NCBI GenBank assembly: GCA_963977425.1
Contig: CAXBOO010000003.1
Coordinates: 248,001 to 312,000, forward strand
Source: CAXBOO01 sp963977425
Lineage (GTDB): Bacteria > Bacteroidota > Bacteroidia > Flavobacteriales_D > Luteibaculaceae
Length of the DNA stretch: 64,000 bases
Direction: 5' to 3'
A model generated the notes under the pieces. It did no database searches. It was not told the DNA's origin and saw only the letters and a list, made by a program, of their open reading frames with translations. Numbering within the stretch: position 1 is the stretch's first letter; every line of letters starts with the position of its first letter. Shown piece after piece: positions 1 through 8,881 of this stretch. A program made the position numbers and the translations under genes.

Positions 1-443
1 TTGTCCAGCGGAATACCCGGTCCTTCTTCGTCGTTGTAAATCACCGAACCGCTCACGGCAATTCCTATTGGTCCTAAACCTGTAGATGACGTGGAATTAG
101 CTTTGGTTGGAGTGCCTGATACTCGTAAAGTAAACGAACCGTTAAAATCATCGATGTTGCCGGGCGCCATTTGCTCTTGTGTAGTTGCCGTAGGTGCTAC
201 ATACAATGGGTGTGTACTCGACCAATAAGGTGAAGTATGATTGGGCAAGCCATTTGTTTCAATTACAATATCGTTTCCATCAATCATAATGGTTGTATTG
301 TCAGTATCAAAATCGGCAAAAGCTGCTGGCAATTCAGTTAGTGTTTCGCCATCGTTCTTTTCCTCATTATCGTCTTTGCTGCACGAAACCCAAACCATAC
401 TTGCTAATAGTAATGTGGTTATACTTAATTGTACTTTTTTCAT
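1..443 (-). CDS. YHYH-domain-type lipoprotein, 3' part missing
   Basis: Reads leftwards off the window, so only the first 147 or so residues are visible. It begins MKKVQLSITT with a hydrophobic stretch and a lipobox ending WVSC (Cys about residue 21), so it is probably exported and lipid-anchored. An acidic linker follows (KDDNEEKNDGE). The later part contains STGLGPIGIAVSGSVIYN followed by DEEGPG, which resembles the segment before the YHYH motif in YHYH-domain proteins; that motif itself would lie outside the window. The function of the family is not established. The lipoprotein call is firm and the family call is moderate. Confidence 0.6.
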   Translation of the reverse strand, partial: MKKVQLSITTLLLASMVWVSCSKDDNEEKNDGETLTELPAAFADFDTDNTTIMIDGNDIVIETNGLPNHTSPYWSSTHPLYVAPTATTQEQMAPGNIDDFNGSFTLRVSGTPTKANSTSSTGLGPIGIAVSGSVIYNDEEGPGIPLD

Positions 444-566
444 ATCGTATAGTTTAAGTGTTTATGGTTTAGACGGAAGATAAATCCAAATCCTTCGTTG
501 TTTTCATTATTATTTTCAAAATAGCCAATTAGCTTAAGAATAATAAAACCCAATGCGATAAAAAAC

Positions 567-608
567 AAAAACCCGAAACAGCAGGATGTCTCTACTCTTT
601 CGGGTTTT
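567..608. terminator. Bidirectional intrinsic terminator
   Basis: An inverted repeat ACCCGAAA (571-578) / TTTCGGGT (598-605) has an A-rich tract on its left and TTTT on its right, so it can act on either strand. It lies just past the stop of the TPR lipoprotein gene at 629 and is the likely end of the bcp-recA-TPR transcript. The rest of 444-628 shows nothing else. Confidence 0.65.
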
Positions 609-628
609 ACTAATTGTGATAAAATATT

Positions 629-1642
629 CTATTTCAAGTTTTCAATCGCCTCTCTTGCAGGTTGATATGCAGGATTTAGTTCAAGCACTTTATTGTAGCT
701 CGACAAAGCTTTCGTAGTACTGTCCATGTACTCGTAACACAAGCCCATATTGTACCAAGCATTGGTATAATTGGGAGCAATGCGTGTGCAAGCTTCAAAA
801 CAGGTAAGTGCAGAATCTAAAGCTACATCTTCGCTCAAATAAATTACGCCCAAATTAAAATGACTGAATTCGAAAGTACTATCTACAGCTATGCTTTGTT
901 TGTATACTTCCTTAGCTTGATCTATTCGGCCATTTCTGTAATGAAAATCGGCTAGCATAAAAATAGGTTCGGCGTTGTTGGGTTCTACCCTAGCCGCTGC
1001 ATTTACATATTCTTTATAAAAAGTAGTGTCTGCTGTTTCGTAAGCCAAAGCCAATAATTTAAATCCTTTATAAAAATCAGGATTCAATTCAACCGATGTT
1101 CTAATAGAAGACACAGCCTTAGCAGTATCGCCCGCTTCAAGGTATATTCTGCCTTTTAAATAATACGCTCTGTAATGGTATTGATTTTCGCGTAGGGCAT
1201 CGTTTACTGTTTCTAAGCTGTTTGGCAATTGATTGGCTATGTATTCCAACTCTGCTTTTGCGTACAAAGCTTCGTCTTTACCGTTTTTGAATTGCAAAGC
1301 AGCATCGACAAAGTTTTTTGCCAATACATAATTCCCCTGATCGATAGCGCCCAATGCATAAAGAGCATTTCGGTGGGCATAACTGCTGTCTAGTTTGTAA
1401 ATCTTTTCAGCATCTGCCTGCAAATCAGAAATAAATTTGTGGTCTAAATACCAGTGTGCTCGTTTTATCAGCAACTTTCTCTTTTCATCGTCATCGTCCA
1501 TTGTTGCAATAGATTTTGAGATTGAATTGAGAGCAGGATATGCACTTTCTACAGCTTGTAATTCTTTTTCAACGGCTTCTTCTCCTGCACACGATGCTAA
1601 AAATAAAACCGCAGCCAAAGGCACTATTTTAAATATCTTCAT
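629..1642 (-). CDS. TPR-repeat lipoprotein downstream of recA
   Basis: A 337-aa tetratricopeptide protein. The N-terminus MKIFKIVPLAAVLFLASC is a lipoprotein signal with Cys about residue 18. The rest is helical repeats with TPR spacing, clearest near the C-terminus (AWYNMGLCYEYMDSTTKALS, then NKVLELNP) and in the middle (YYLKGRIYLEAGDTAKAVSS). TPR lipoproteins are scaffolds for protein contacts at the envelope; no partner can be deduced here. An in-frame TTG lies one codon upstream, but ATG at 1642 is preferred. The start overlaps the recA stop by 14 bases, suggesting translational coupling in the bcp-recA-TPR unit. Confidence 0.85.
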   Translation of the reverse strand: MKIFKIVPLAAVLFLASCAGEEAVEKELQAVESAYPALNSISKSIATMDDDDEKRKLLIKRAHWYLDHKFISDLQADAEKIYKLDSSYAHRNALYALGAIDQGNYVLAKNFVDAALQFKNGKDEALYAKAELEYIANQLPNSLETVNDALRENQYHYRAYYLKGRIYLEAGDTAKAVSSIRTSVELNPDFYKGFKLLALAYETADTTFYKEYVNAAARVEPNNAEPIFMLADFHYRNGRIDQAKEVYKQSIAVDSTFEFSHFNLGVIYLSEDVALDSALTCFEACTRIAPNYTNAWYNMGLCYEYMDSTTKALSSYNKVLELNPAYQPAREAIENLK

Positions 1643-2660
1643 CAAGAATTTCAGGTTGCTTTGGCGCCAATTCAGCCATTATTTTTTCTTCTAGTTCCTC
1701 CATCAATTCAGGGTTGTCTTCTATCAATTGCTTAACAGAATCTCTACCTTGACCCAATTTGGTTTCGCCATAACTAAACCAAGAACCTGATTTTTTAACC
1801 ACATTGAGTTCAACCGCCATGTCGATAATTTCACCTGATTTAGAAATACCCTTTCCGTACATGATATCAAACTCGGCTTTTTGAAATGGTGGAGCCACCT
1901 TGTTCTTAACCACTTTAACTTTGGTACGGTTACCGATTACGTTTTCGCCATCTTTTATTTGAGTAGAACGACGGATGTCTAAACGTACAGAAGAGTAAAA
2001 CTTCAAGGCATTACCACCCGTTGTTGTTTCTGGGTTACCGAACATAACACCAATTTTTTCTCTCAATTGGTTGATGAAGATGCAGCAACAGTTGGTTTTG
2101 CTTATGGTAGACGTAAGTTTTCTAAGCGCTTTTGACATCAAACGAGCTTGAAGACCCATTTGAGAATCGCCCATTTCGCCTTCAATTTCTGCTTTAGGTG
2201 TCAATGCCGCTACTGAGTCAACGACCAATAAATCGACAGCACCCGAACGGATTAGGTTTTCTGCAATTTCCAATGCTTGCTCACCATGATCGGGTTGAGA
2301 AATAAGCAATTCGCTGGTGTTTACACCTAAATTTTCAGCATAAAATTTATCGAAAGCATGTTCTGCATCAATAAAGGCAGCGATACCACCTTCTTTTTGA
2401 ATTTCGGCAATGGCATGAATGGCTAAAGTTGTTTTACCAGAAGATTCTGGACCATATATTTCCACAATTCTTCCTTTTGGCAAACCGCCAATGCCTAAGG
2501 CCAAATCCAACGTTAGTGAACCTGTAGAAACACTTTCAACGGCTTCTACTTTGTTGTCGCCTAGACGCATAACAGTACCTTTACCGTACGATTTGTCTAA
2601 TCTATCTAGCGTTGCTTGTAATGCTTTTAATTTATCTGGATTTTGTTCTTTAACTGCCAT
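1629..2660 (-). CDS. recA: Recombinase RecA
   Basis: The 343-aa RecA forms ATP-dependent filaments on single-stranded DNA, catalyses strand exchange and promotes LexA-type autocleavage. The Walker A motif GPESSGKT is at residues 70-77, the N-terminus contains the typical SYGKGTVMRLGD, and the central FINQLREKIGVMFG and NALKFYSSVRLDIRR segments are textbook RecA. The length is normal and the tail is acidic (EEL, ending LDEDI). The start ATG shares one base with the stop of the upstream peroxidase gene (TAATG), so the two are probably cotranslated. No LexA-box can be named with confidence. Confidence 0.98.
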   Translation of the reverse strand: MAVKEQNPDKLKALQATLDRLDKSYGKGTVMRLGDNKVEAVESVSTGSLTLDLALGIGGLPKGRIVEIYGPESSGKTTLAIHAIAEIQKEGGIAAFIDAEHAFDKFYAENLGVNTSELLISQPDHGEQALEIAENLIRSGAVDLLVVDSVAALTPKAEIEGEMGDSQMGLQARLMSKALRKLTSTISKTNCCCIFINQLREKIGVMFGNPETTTGGNALKFYSSVRLDIRRSTQIKDGENVIGNRTKVKVVKNKVAPPFQKAEFDIMYGKGISKSGEIIDMAVELNVVKKSGSWFSYGETKLGQGRDSVKQLIEDNPELMEELEEKIMAELAPKQPEILDEDI

Positions 2661-3127
2661 TATGCTTGATTTAATAAGTCGAGTATTTGTTGTGAATGAT
2701 CTTTTGTTTTTACTTTATCGATAACCAATATTATTTGGCCATTTTCGTCAATAACGAAGGTACTTCGATTGATACCCATGTATTCTTTCCCCATGAATTT
2801 CTTAAGCCCCCAAACGCCAAATGCATTGATGCATTCTTTGTCGGTATCGGCTAACAAATCAAACGGTAAATCGTGTTTGTCAATAAACTTTTGGTGTTTT
2901 GCCTCGTCGTCGGCACTTACTCCCAATATTTCAAAACCTTGTTCTCGCAAGGCAGAATAATTGTCGCGCAAGTTGCAACTTTCGGTTGTGCACCCTGGTG
3001 TTAAATCTTTTGGATAAAAGTAAAGCACCAATTTTTTGCCTTTGTATGTTTCTAAGCTAACCTCTCGGCCATCTTGAACCTTGCCTTTAAAACTAGGGGC
3101 CTGTGTTCCTGCTTGTAATAATGCCAT
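2660..3127 (-). CDS. bcp: Thioredoxin-dependent thiol peroxidase (BCP/PrxQ)
   Basis: A 155-aa peroxiredoxin of the BCP/PrxQ subfamily, which reduces hydrogen peroxide and organic hydroperoxides using thioredoxin. The motif YFYPKDLTPGCTTESCNLRD carries the peroxidatic Cys (about residue 46) and, five residues later, the resolving Cys (about 51) of the atypical two-Cys class. The length is typical and there is no signal peptide, so it is cytoplasmic. It is first in a compact unit with recA and the TPR lipoprotein gene, pairing oxidative and DNA-damage protection. The ATG at 3127 fits the conserved start MALLQAGTQAPSF. Confidence 0.95.
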   Translation of the reverse strand: MALLQAGTQAPSFKGKVQDGREVSLETYKGKKLVLYFYPKDLTPGCTTESCNLRDNYSALREQGFEILGVSADDEAKHQKFIDKHDLPFDLLADTDKECINAFGVWGLKKFMGKEYMGINRSTFVIDENGQIILVIDKVKTKDHSQQILDLLNQA

Positions 3128-3166
3128 GGTGCAAGTTAGAGTTTTGTGGTTAAAATAAAAGACTAT

Positions 3167-3520
3167 TTAGTGCAATGATTTCAACAATAACTGAAGGTCG
3201 AATGGTGGAATGGCATGTATTTTAGATAAGTTTTCTACCTCTGCATAGTATTCCGTTCCCTTTTGCATATTGCGGTGCACTTGCTTGCTTAAAAACGTTG
3301 GCACGAAGGCTATCAGACAATTTTTGTAATACAATCCCAATCGTACTTTATTGCCACTAAGTTTTTCTCTTACTTCAAGCTTCACTCCTTTTTTCAATTG
3401 CAGAATCGCCAAATTGTTGTTCGACAATTGATCGTCTGTAATTTTGAAACGAAGATAATGTGCTGGTCTTAGGTTGCTAAATAAATTAGGAGTACTTGTA
3501 GTTGTTAGTGTATTGTGCAT
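3167..3520 (-). CDS. Hypothetical protein, possible HIRAN-like fold
   Basis: A 117-aa soluble protein with no signal peptide. Residues 43-110 (LKKGVKLEVREKLSGNKVRL, YYKNCLIAFVP, KGTEYYAEVENLSK) resemble the strand pattern of HIRAN domains, in which a 'large, reusable' beta core is followed by a 'lacks/has access to value' segment, but no diagnostic residue is decisive. It is leftward, 39 bases upstream of bcp, and could share its transcript. The similarity is a visual inference; treat it as unknown. Confidence 0.5.
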   Translation of the reverse strand: MHNTLTTTSTPNLFSNLRPAHYLRFKITDDQLSNNNLAILQLKKGVKLEVREKLSGNKVRLGLYYKNCLIAFVPTFLSKQVHRNMQKGTEYYAEVENLSKIHAIPPFDLQLLLKSLH

Positions 3521-3593
3521 AGCTTTTGTTTTTTGACACTACAAGATTAATGGCACAAAACATAATCTATTTACGGTCTAAAAAAAAGATGCA

Positions 3594-5225
3594 TCATTCT
3601 TCAAAAACTTCAAGAATTGAATCTACTTGGAAGATATATATACTATCCAACGGCAGTTTAGAGTACGACCAAGCCGGCTTCTTAAAACGAGAAGAGTACA
3701 TGCTGGCTTCGTTGTTTACTGAAAAGAAGGTTGTATAATCTGGTTCTGAATACAAGGTATCGATAGGCAATAAGGACAATGACGGATGAATATCTTGTCG
3801 AGAAACTTTATTGGGCACAACCAAATATTCACCAATTTTCACCAAATCTGCATCGCGTTCGTAAACCCGCATTCCATTTTTAGTTGCATACCACTGCCAT
3901 CCCCAATGCCCTACAGCCCAGGTTTTATTATCCAAATGCAATGTTTTTATCTCTTTGGCTTTTTGCTTGTAATACTGGGCATAATTCCAATCTGATATAC
4001 TTAAGGCTACCCCCAACAACAGTGTAGTACCAAAGAATACAATGCGGTACAGGGAACTTAATTTATCGATATAAGGTGTGTACAACAAAAGAATTATCGG
4101 TATTACCAACAACAAATGACGCGAAGCCATAAAAGGCGCAAACATCAATATAAACATGGTAATGCCTAAGAAAACGAGAGTCAACAAACCCTTGTCGCTT
4201 CTGTAAAACTGAATAAAATTACTGCCTCGATGATCTTTCCAAATGGTCCAGATAAAGTGAATAACAATAAAAATACCACTGAAGGTAAACAAGAAATTCA
4301 TGGTACTGTTGGCTCTATAATGCGTTATTACATCCGTCAAAAGCAAAGTAGGCACAGCAATAGCGGTTATGATAAGCCCAACAAAAAGCACTTTGTTAAT
4401 CCAATGTTTTATGCCTCCAATTAAAACAATGGTCAACGGCAATACAGCAGAAAGACAACCGCAAAAAGCCAATATGTTTTTACCAAATATTCTCAGTGTA
4501 AGATCTTTAGTGGATCGGCTTAAAATTTGAATCCCTTCGAATTCAAAATAATTCCAAGACGACCAAAAACCTAAAAACAATACCGGAATGAAGAGCATGA
4601 ATAGATATCGATAATGTTTGCGCACCAACATACCGAGCAACATGAACACAAAAACAGGCAAAACCGTAAACTTGATGAGCAAAGCCGAGCCTAAAAAGAT
4701 GCTTGCTACGAGGTAGTTCCTATACTGCTTTTTCTCTCCTGCTAAAAGAAAGAAATACAAAAAACCTAGGAAGAATGACAACAAGGGAACGTCTGTCATC
4801 AGGTTCTGATTGACAATCAACGCAGGACAGAAGCCAAATATCAACAAGATTAATGGAGACGATGTTGGATACAGCAAACGCTTAATGCGCAGGAAAAATA
4901 CTAAGGTAAGAAACGTGAATACCGACATGAACAAATGCAATGGCACTTCGCTGTACGAAAACACACTAGCTACTAGGGCTATGCCGTAAAAAAACAATGC
5001 AGGATTATTAGAGTCGTGCATTGGCTCCGAATTATCGCCCCAGTTGATGGTTCCCGATAAGGGTTTTTGCCAATGATCGCTGATCCATTGTGCCGATTCT
5101 AGATGATACGTATCGTCAATATGGAATGCCTTGGTAACATTTAAAACCGTCAAAACAACCCAAATACCCAACAAGAACATGCGTTCTGTATCGATTGTTT
5201 TTAATATTTTATTTACCACTAACAT
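3594..5225 (-). CDS. GT39/PMT-like membrane glycosyltransferase (copy 1)
   Basis: A polytopic membrane protein of about 543 aa. The motif AFHIDDTYHLES in the first non-cytoplasmic loop has the acidic pair typical of GT-C enzymes that use lipid-phosphate sugar donors (PMT_2/ArnT-like). Hydrophobic segments cover roughly the first 430 residues, followed by a soluble C-terminal part. The neighbouring gene on the same strand is a clear paralogue sharing landmarks such as LMTDVPLL, VGHWGWQWYA and MYSSR.KKPAWS. A GTG at 5240 would add five residues; the ATG at 5225 (MLVVNK) is preferred. The acceptor is unknown. Confidence 0.75.
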   Translation of the reverse strand: MLVVNKILKTIDTERMFLLGIWVVLTVLNVTKAFHIDDTYHLESAQWISDHWQKPLSGTINWGDNSEPMHDSNNPALFFYGIALVASVFSYSEVPLHLFMSVFTFLTLVFFLRIKRLLYPTSSPLILLIFGFCPALIVNQNLMTDVPLLSFFLGFLYFFLLAGEKKQYRNYLVASIFLGSALLIKFTVLPVFVFMLLGMLVRKHYRYLFMLFIPVLFLGFWSSWNYFEFEGIQILSRSTKDLTLRIFGKNILAFCGCLSAVLPLTIVLIGGIKHWINKVLFVGLIITAIAVPTLLLTDVITHYRANSTMNFLFTFSGIFIVIHFIWTIWKDHRGSNFIQFYRSDKGLLTLVFLGITMFILMFAPFMASRHLLLVIPIILLLYTPYIDKLSSLYRIVFFGTTLLLGVALSISDWNYAQYYKQKAKEIKTLHLDNKTWAVGHWGWQWYATKNGMRVYERDADLVKIGEYLVVPNKVSRQDIHPSLSLLPIDTLYSEPDYTTFFSVNNEASMYSSRFKKPAWSYSKLPLDSIYIFQVDSILEVFEE

Positions 5226-5241
5226 CTTGATCGTTAACACC

Positions 5242-6879
5242 TTAGTTTTCCACTCTTAATAAATCAATTGAATCTACTTTGTACACAACTATGGTATCTA
5301 TAGGTTCAATAGAAAATGTCCAAGCAGGCTTTTTGTACCTCGATGAATACATGCTAGCCGCATTTTGCACAGAGAAGAAATTCCATACACTAGACGGTGC
5401 ATATAGGCTATCGGTAGCTTGCAATATCAAAGACGGATGAAGAGCTTGTGCCGATATGTTTTGAGGCTTCACCAATCGATCGCCAACCGATACATCATGC
5501 GCATCTCTATTGTACATGCTTGCACCTTGCTTATTAGCATACCATTGCCAACCCCAATGCCCTACCGACCATACTTTAGATGATGGTGTAGATGCAGGAA
5601 TTTGCTGCGCAAAATCTTTGTAATACTGTGCATAATGCCAATCTGAAATACCCAACACAAGGCCAAGAAAAACTGTAGCACCCAAAATCACGTTCCGAAT
5701 AGTTGACGATGCTTTTTCCAGCATTGGAATATGAAACAATAAAAGAAAAGGAATGGTCAATAAAACGTGTCTTGACGCCATGAATGGAGCAAACAAAATG
5801 ACAAATAATGCCATTCCTACAAAACACATCAGCATAACGCCCGAAGGTTTCCCTACAAAGGAAAATGCCAGCTTGTCTTGCTTTGCTGTTTTCCATACAA
5901 TGCACAAGGTACTGATGATCAAAAACAAGCCCAGCAATGTCAATCCGATGTTCAATATTCCCACGGAAATCTCATGACTTATCCACCCCAAAACAAAAGC
6001 TATTGGGGTAAAAACAACACCTAAAAGCAAGCAGATAGTCAATACCCAACTCACTTTTTTATTGAAGTATGAAGACAGTATGAAATACAGTGGTAAAACT
6101 GCCGTCAAACATCCTGCAAACGACAACAGGCCGCTACCAAGCGATTTGAACGAGAACGAACTGGCTTCTCGCCCTAAAATGTGAACGCCATCAAACTCTG
6201 CTAGATTCCATAACGACCACAATGCAAGCGCTCCAATAGGTATGAACAGAGACCATAAATGCTTAAAATGTTGTCGACTTACAAATACGATTGCATACAC
6301 CAAAAGCAAAGGCAAAACCGTGTATTTGGTCAACAAACAAAGCGCTAAAAATATACCAGAGTAGATGTAGTTGCGCGCAGAACCATCGGCAGCTTTGAAT
6401 AAATAGAAAATAAAACCCAACATAAATGCCAACAATGGCACATCCGTCATTACATTTTGGTTTACAATAAAAGCTGGACATAAAGCAAATAAGGCAACTG
6501 CCAACAATGAGCTTTTAGGGTAGATTAAACGCTGAATTTTGAGAAAAAACAGAAGAGCAATAAAACTAAAAATGGAGAGCAGAACATGCATGGGAATTTC
6601 TCCGAAAGAAAAAACACTGCCCACAACAGCCACACAATAAAAAAACAACACTGGCTGATTGAAAGTATGCATCGGCTCGGCATTATTGTCCCAATTAATT
6701 TCTCCAGACAATGGCGTTGTCCAATGTTGCATAATCCACTCGCCAGATTCTAAGTGAAACGTATCGTCTATATGAAATGCTTTGGTTAGGTTGATGCTTG
6801 TAACCATTAGCCACAGAAAGACCAGTACAACTTTATCGTTGCGGAATAAATTCTGTATGCTATTTGCCTTCAACCCCAT
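5242..6879 (-). CDS. GT39/PMT-like membrane glycosyltransferase (copy 2)
   Basis: A 545-aa multi-spanning GT-C-type protein, the tandem paralogue of the gene that follows it on the minus strand. It has AFHIDDTFHLESGEWI near the N-terminus, NVMTDVPLLAF further on and the shared C-terminal signature SVGHWGWQWYA. An in-frame start at 6936 exists, but the ATG at 6879 (MGLKANSIQN) is chosen because a promoter-like TACCTTTG lies between the two and because it matches the paralogue. The stop and the next gene's possible GTG start are one base apart, so the pair is an operon. Confidence 0.75.
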   Translation of the reverse strand: MGLKANSIQNLFRNDKVVLVFLWLMVTSINLTKAFHIDDTFHLESGEWIMQHWTTPLSGEINWDNNAEPMHTFNQPVLFFYCVAVVGSVFSFGEIPMHVLLSIFSFIALLFFLKIQRLIYPKSSLLAVALFALCPAFIVNQNVMTDVPLLAFMLGFIFYLFKAADGSARNYIYSGIFLALCLLTKYTVLPLLLVYAIVFVSRQHFKHLWSLFIPIGALALWSLWNLAEFDGVHILGREASSFSFKSLGSGLLSFAGCLTAVLPLYFILSSYFNKKVSWVLTICLLLGVVFTPIAFVLGWISHEISVGILNIGLTLLGLFLIISTLCIVWKTAKQDKLAFSFVGKPSGVMLMCFVGMALFVILFAPFMASRHVLLTIPFLLLFHIPMLEKASSTIRNVILGATVFLGLVLGISDWHYAQYYKDFAQQIPASTPSSKVWSVGHWGWQWYANKQGASMYNRDAHDVSVGDRLVKPQNISAQALHPSLILQATDSLYAPSSVWNFFSVQNAASMYSSRYKKPAWTFSIEPIDTIVVYKVDSIDLLRVEN

Positions 6880-6892
6880 TGTAAAAAGAGGG

Positions 6893-6900
6893 CAAAGGTA
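6893..6900 (-). promoter_or_regulatory. Putative -7 promoter element for the glycosyltransferase pair
   Basis: Read on the minus strand this is TACCTTTG, matching the Bacteroidota TAnnTTTG -7 box, 13 bases before the ATG at 6879. No clear -33 TTTG sits at the ideal distance, so the call is weak. It supports the shorter start of the gene below. Confidence 0.35.
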
Positions 6901-7033
6901 ATCTTTAGAACCATCTGAGAGCAGGCTAGATTCCAACTATATCGCGTTGAATAAAAATCAAGTGATTGAACTTAAATTCAAGAACAATTAATAGATTCAC
7001 ATACTTACGATTCAAGTTTTTGACTGCAGCCCT

Positions 7034-8881
7034 ATGATGTTCAAGCGTTATATACCTTTTCAGATATTCTCATTTGTCATATGCTCCCTCCTTTTCGGAT
7101 GGAATGATCTTGCTGCACAAACCGACAGCACACAAAGTGCATTGCAAGACAGTACCCTGCAAAAACAAGGCGAAGAAAGCCTCAATATCTTTTTTGTTGA
7201 AGATTCTATTCGAACTGCCGATAGCCTACAACAAGCTATGTTGCTGCAAGAAATAGCCGATTTACGCAAGCGCGATGCCAGTAAAAAAATAGAACTAGAA
7301 GCTCGAGTTGATTCCATCAAAAACGCACAAAAACAACGAGCCGTAAGAATAAAACTTCAAGTAGACTCGCTAAGAGCAAGTACAAAAGGTGTTGCCGTTG
7401 TACTGGATAAAGACACCCTAATTAAAATCTACAGCAAACTAGGACCCTTCAGTCCTAGCGATAGAGTAGCGAGCATTCAGCGCAAAATTGATGGCATAGT
7501 AAACCAAGGTTCTTTTAACCCAGAAAAACTAATCGTATTCAAGGGCGAAGAAAGTTTTGATTTGGTGTACGAAGACCAATTCATCTTAAGCATTACCGAA
7601 CGAGATGCGTTTTGGATGAACGATACACCAGAAAACGTAGCCAAAACCTACAGAGAAACTATTGCAACTGGCATAGAAAACCACTTGAAAGAACATGGCT
7701 TGGTTCAAAATGCCAAACGCGTAGGTTGGTTAGCCGTTGTACTCATCATATTTATACTGATCATCAGGTATTTGAATAAAGGATTTAGCTCCATCAACCG
7801 CTATTTCATTAGACGATTTAAAAAGTACATCAACAGTGTAAAAATCAAAAACTACGAATTGCTAACTGAAGCTCAAGCTGAGTATACCACCCGTTGGACT
7901 TTGAAAATATTCAAATGGTTTCTCATTATAATTCTCCTTTACATATCGCTTCCTATTGTATTCAGCATTTTCCCAACCACAGAAGGCATAGCACAAACTC
8001 TGATTGGCTACGTGCTAAAACCATTGATAAAATATTCAAAAGCCTTCGTACAGTTTTTGCCCAACTTATTTTCAATCGCCATTATATTAGTACTAGCTCG
8101 ACTGTTGGTCAAACTTCTTGGCTATTTCAGCAACGAAATAGAATCAGGAAAATTGAAGTTAACCGGGTTTTATGAAGACTGGGCCAAACCTACTTACAAC
8201 TTGCTACGCATTGTAATTTATGCCTTCTCTTTTGTTATGGTATTCCCCTATTTACCGGGCAGCGAATCACCCATTTTCAGAGGCGTGAGTGTCTTTTTTG
8301 GTTTATTGATTTCATTGGGCTCATCATCCGCTATAAGCAACATCATCGCCGGTTTGGTTATCACCTATATGCGTCCATTTAAAGTGGGAGACCGAGTAAA
8401 AGTGGGCGATATTGTAGGTGACGTTGTAGAAAAAACCATGCTGGTAACTCGTTTGAGAACCATCAAAAACGAAGATGTATCCATCCCCAACTCATCCATT
8501 TTGAATGGCAGCACCACCAATTATAGTTCTAGCGCCGATAATTTAGGCTTGATACTGTATAGTTCTGTAACCATTGGATACGATATTCCATGGCGAAAAG
8601 TGCACGAATTACTTATAGAAGCAGCCAACAATACGGCTTTGATCAACGATAACCCTGGTCCATTTGTATTGCAAACCAATTTGAACGATTTCTTTGTTAG
8701 CTACCAAATCAATGGTTACACACAGTCTGCCGATAAAGCAGCCAAGATATACTCCGATTTGCACGCCAACATTCAAGACGCATTCAATAAAGCAGGAATA
8801 GAAATATTGTCGCCACATTACCAAGCCAATAGAGATGGTAGCCCTACAACAATTCCACCGCAAGACAATAAAAGCGTTTAA
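7034..8881 (+). CDS. MscS-family mechanosensitive channel with long periplasmic N-terminus
   Basis: A 615-aa protein, much longer than the minimal MscS (about 286 aa). A signal peptide (MFKRYIPFQIFSFVICSLLF... ending AAQT) is followed by a charged, partly coiled region rich in K, R, D and Q (residues 60-125) and a soluble domain to about residue 230. Several membrane helices follow, then the MscS pore and beta domain: LGSSSAISNIIAGLVITYMRPFKVGDRVKVGDIVGDVVEK around residues 435-475 and IPNSSILNGSTTNYS after it. The family opens under membrane tension to release solutes after hypo-osmotic shock. The final four bases overlap the convergent rluF-like gene. Confidence 0.88.
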   Translation: MMFKRYIPFQIFSFVICSLLFGWNDLAAQTDSTQSALQDSTLQKQGEESLNIFFVEDSIRTADSLQQAMLLQEIADLRKRDASKKIELEARVDSIKNAQKQRAVRIKLQVDSLRASTKGVAVVLDKDTLIKIYSKLGPFSPSDRVASIQRKIDGIVNQGSFNPEKLIVFKGEESFDLVYEDQFILSITERDAFWMNDTPENVAKTYRETIATGIENHLKEHGLVQNAKRVGWLAVVLIIFILIIRYLNKGFSSINRYFIRRFKKYINSVKIKNYELLTEAQAEYTTRWTLKIFKWFLIIILLYISLPIVFSIFPTTEGIAQTLIGYVLKPLIKYSKAFVQFLPNLFSIAIILVLARLLVKLLGYFSNEIESGKLKLTGFYEDWAKPTYNLLRIVIYAFSFVMVFPYLPGSESPIFRGVSVFFGLLISLGSSSAISNIIAGLVITYMRPFKVGDRVKVGDIVGDVVEKTMLVTRLRTIKNEDVSIPNSSILNGSTTNYSSSADNLGLILYSSVTIGYDIPWRKVHELLIEAANNTALINDNPGPFVLQTNLNDFFVSYQINGYTQSADKAAKIYSDLHANIQDAFNKAGIEILSPHYQANRDGSPTTIPPQDNKSV

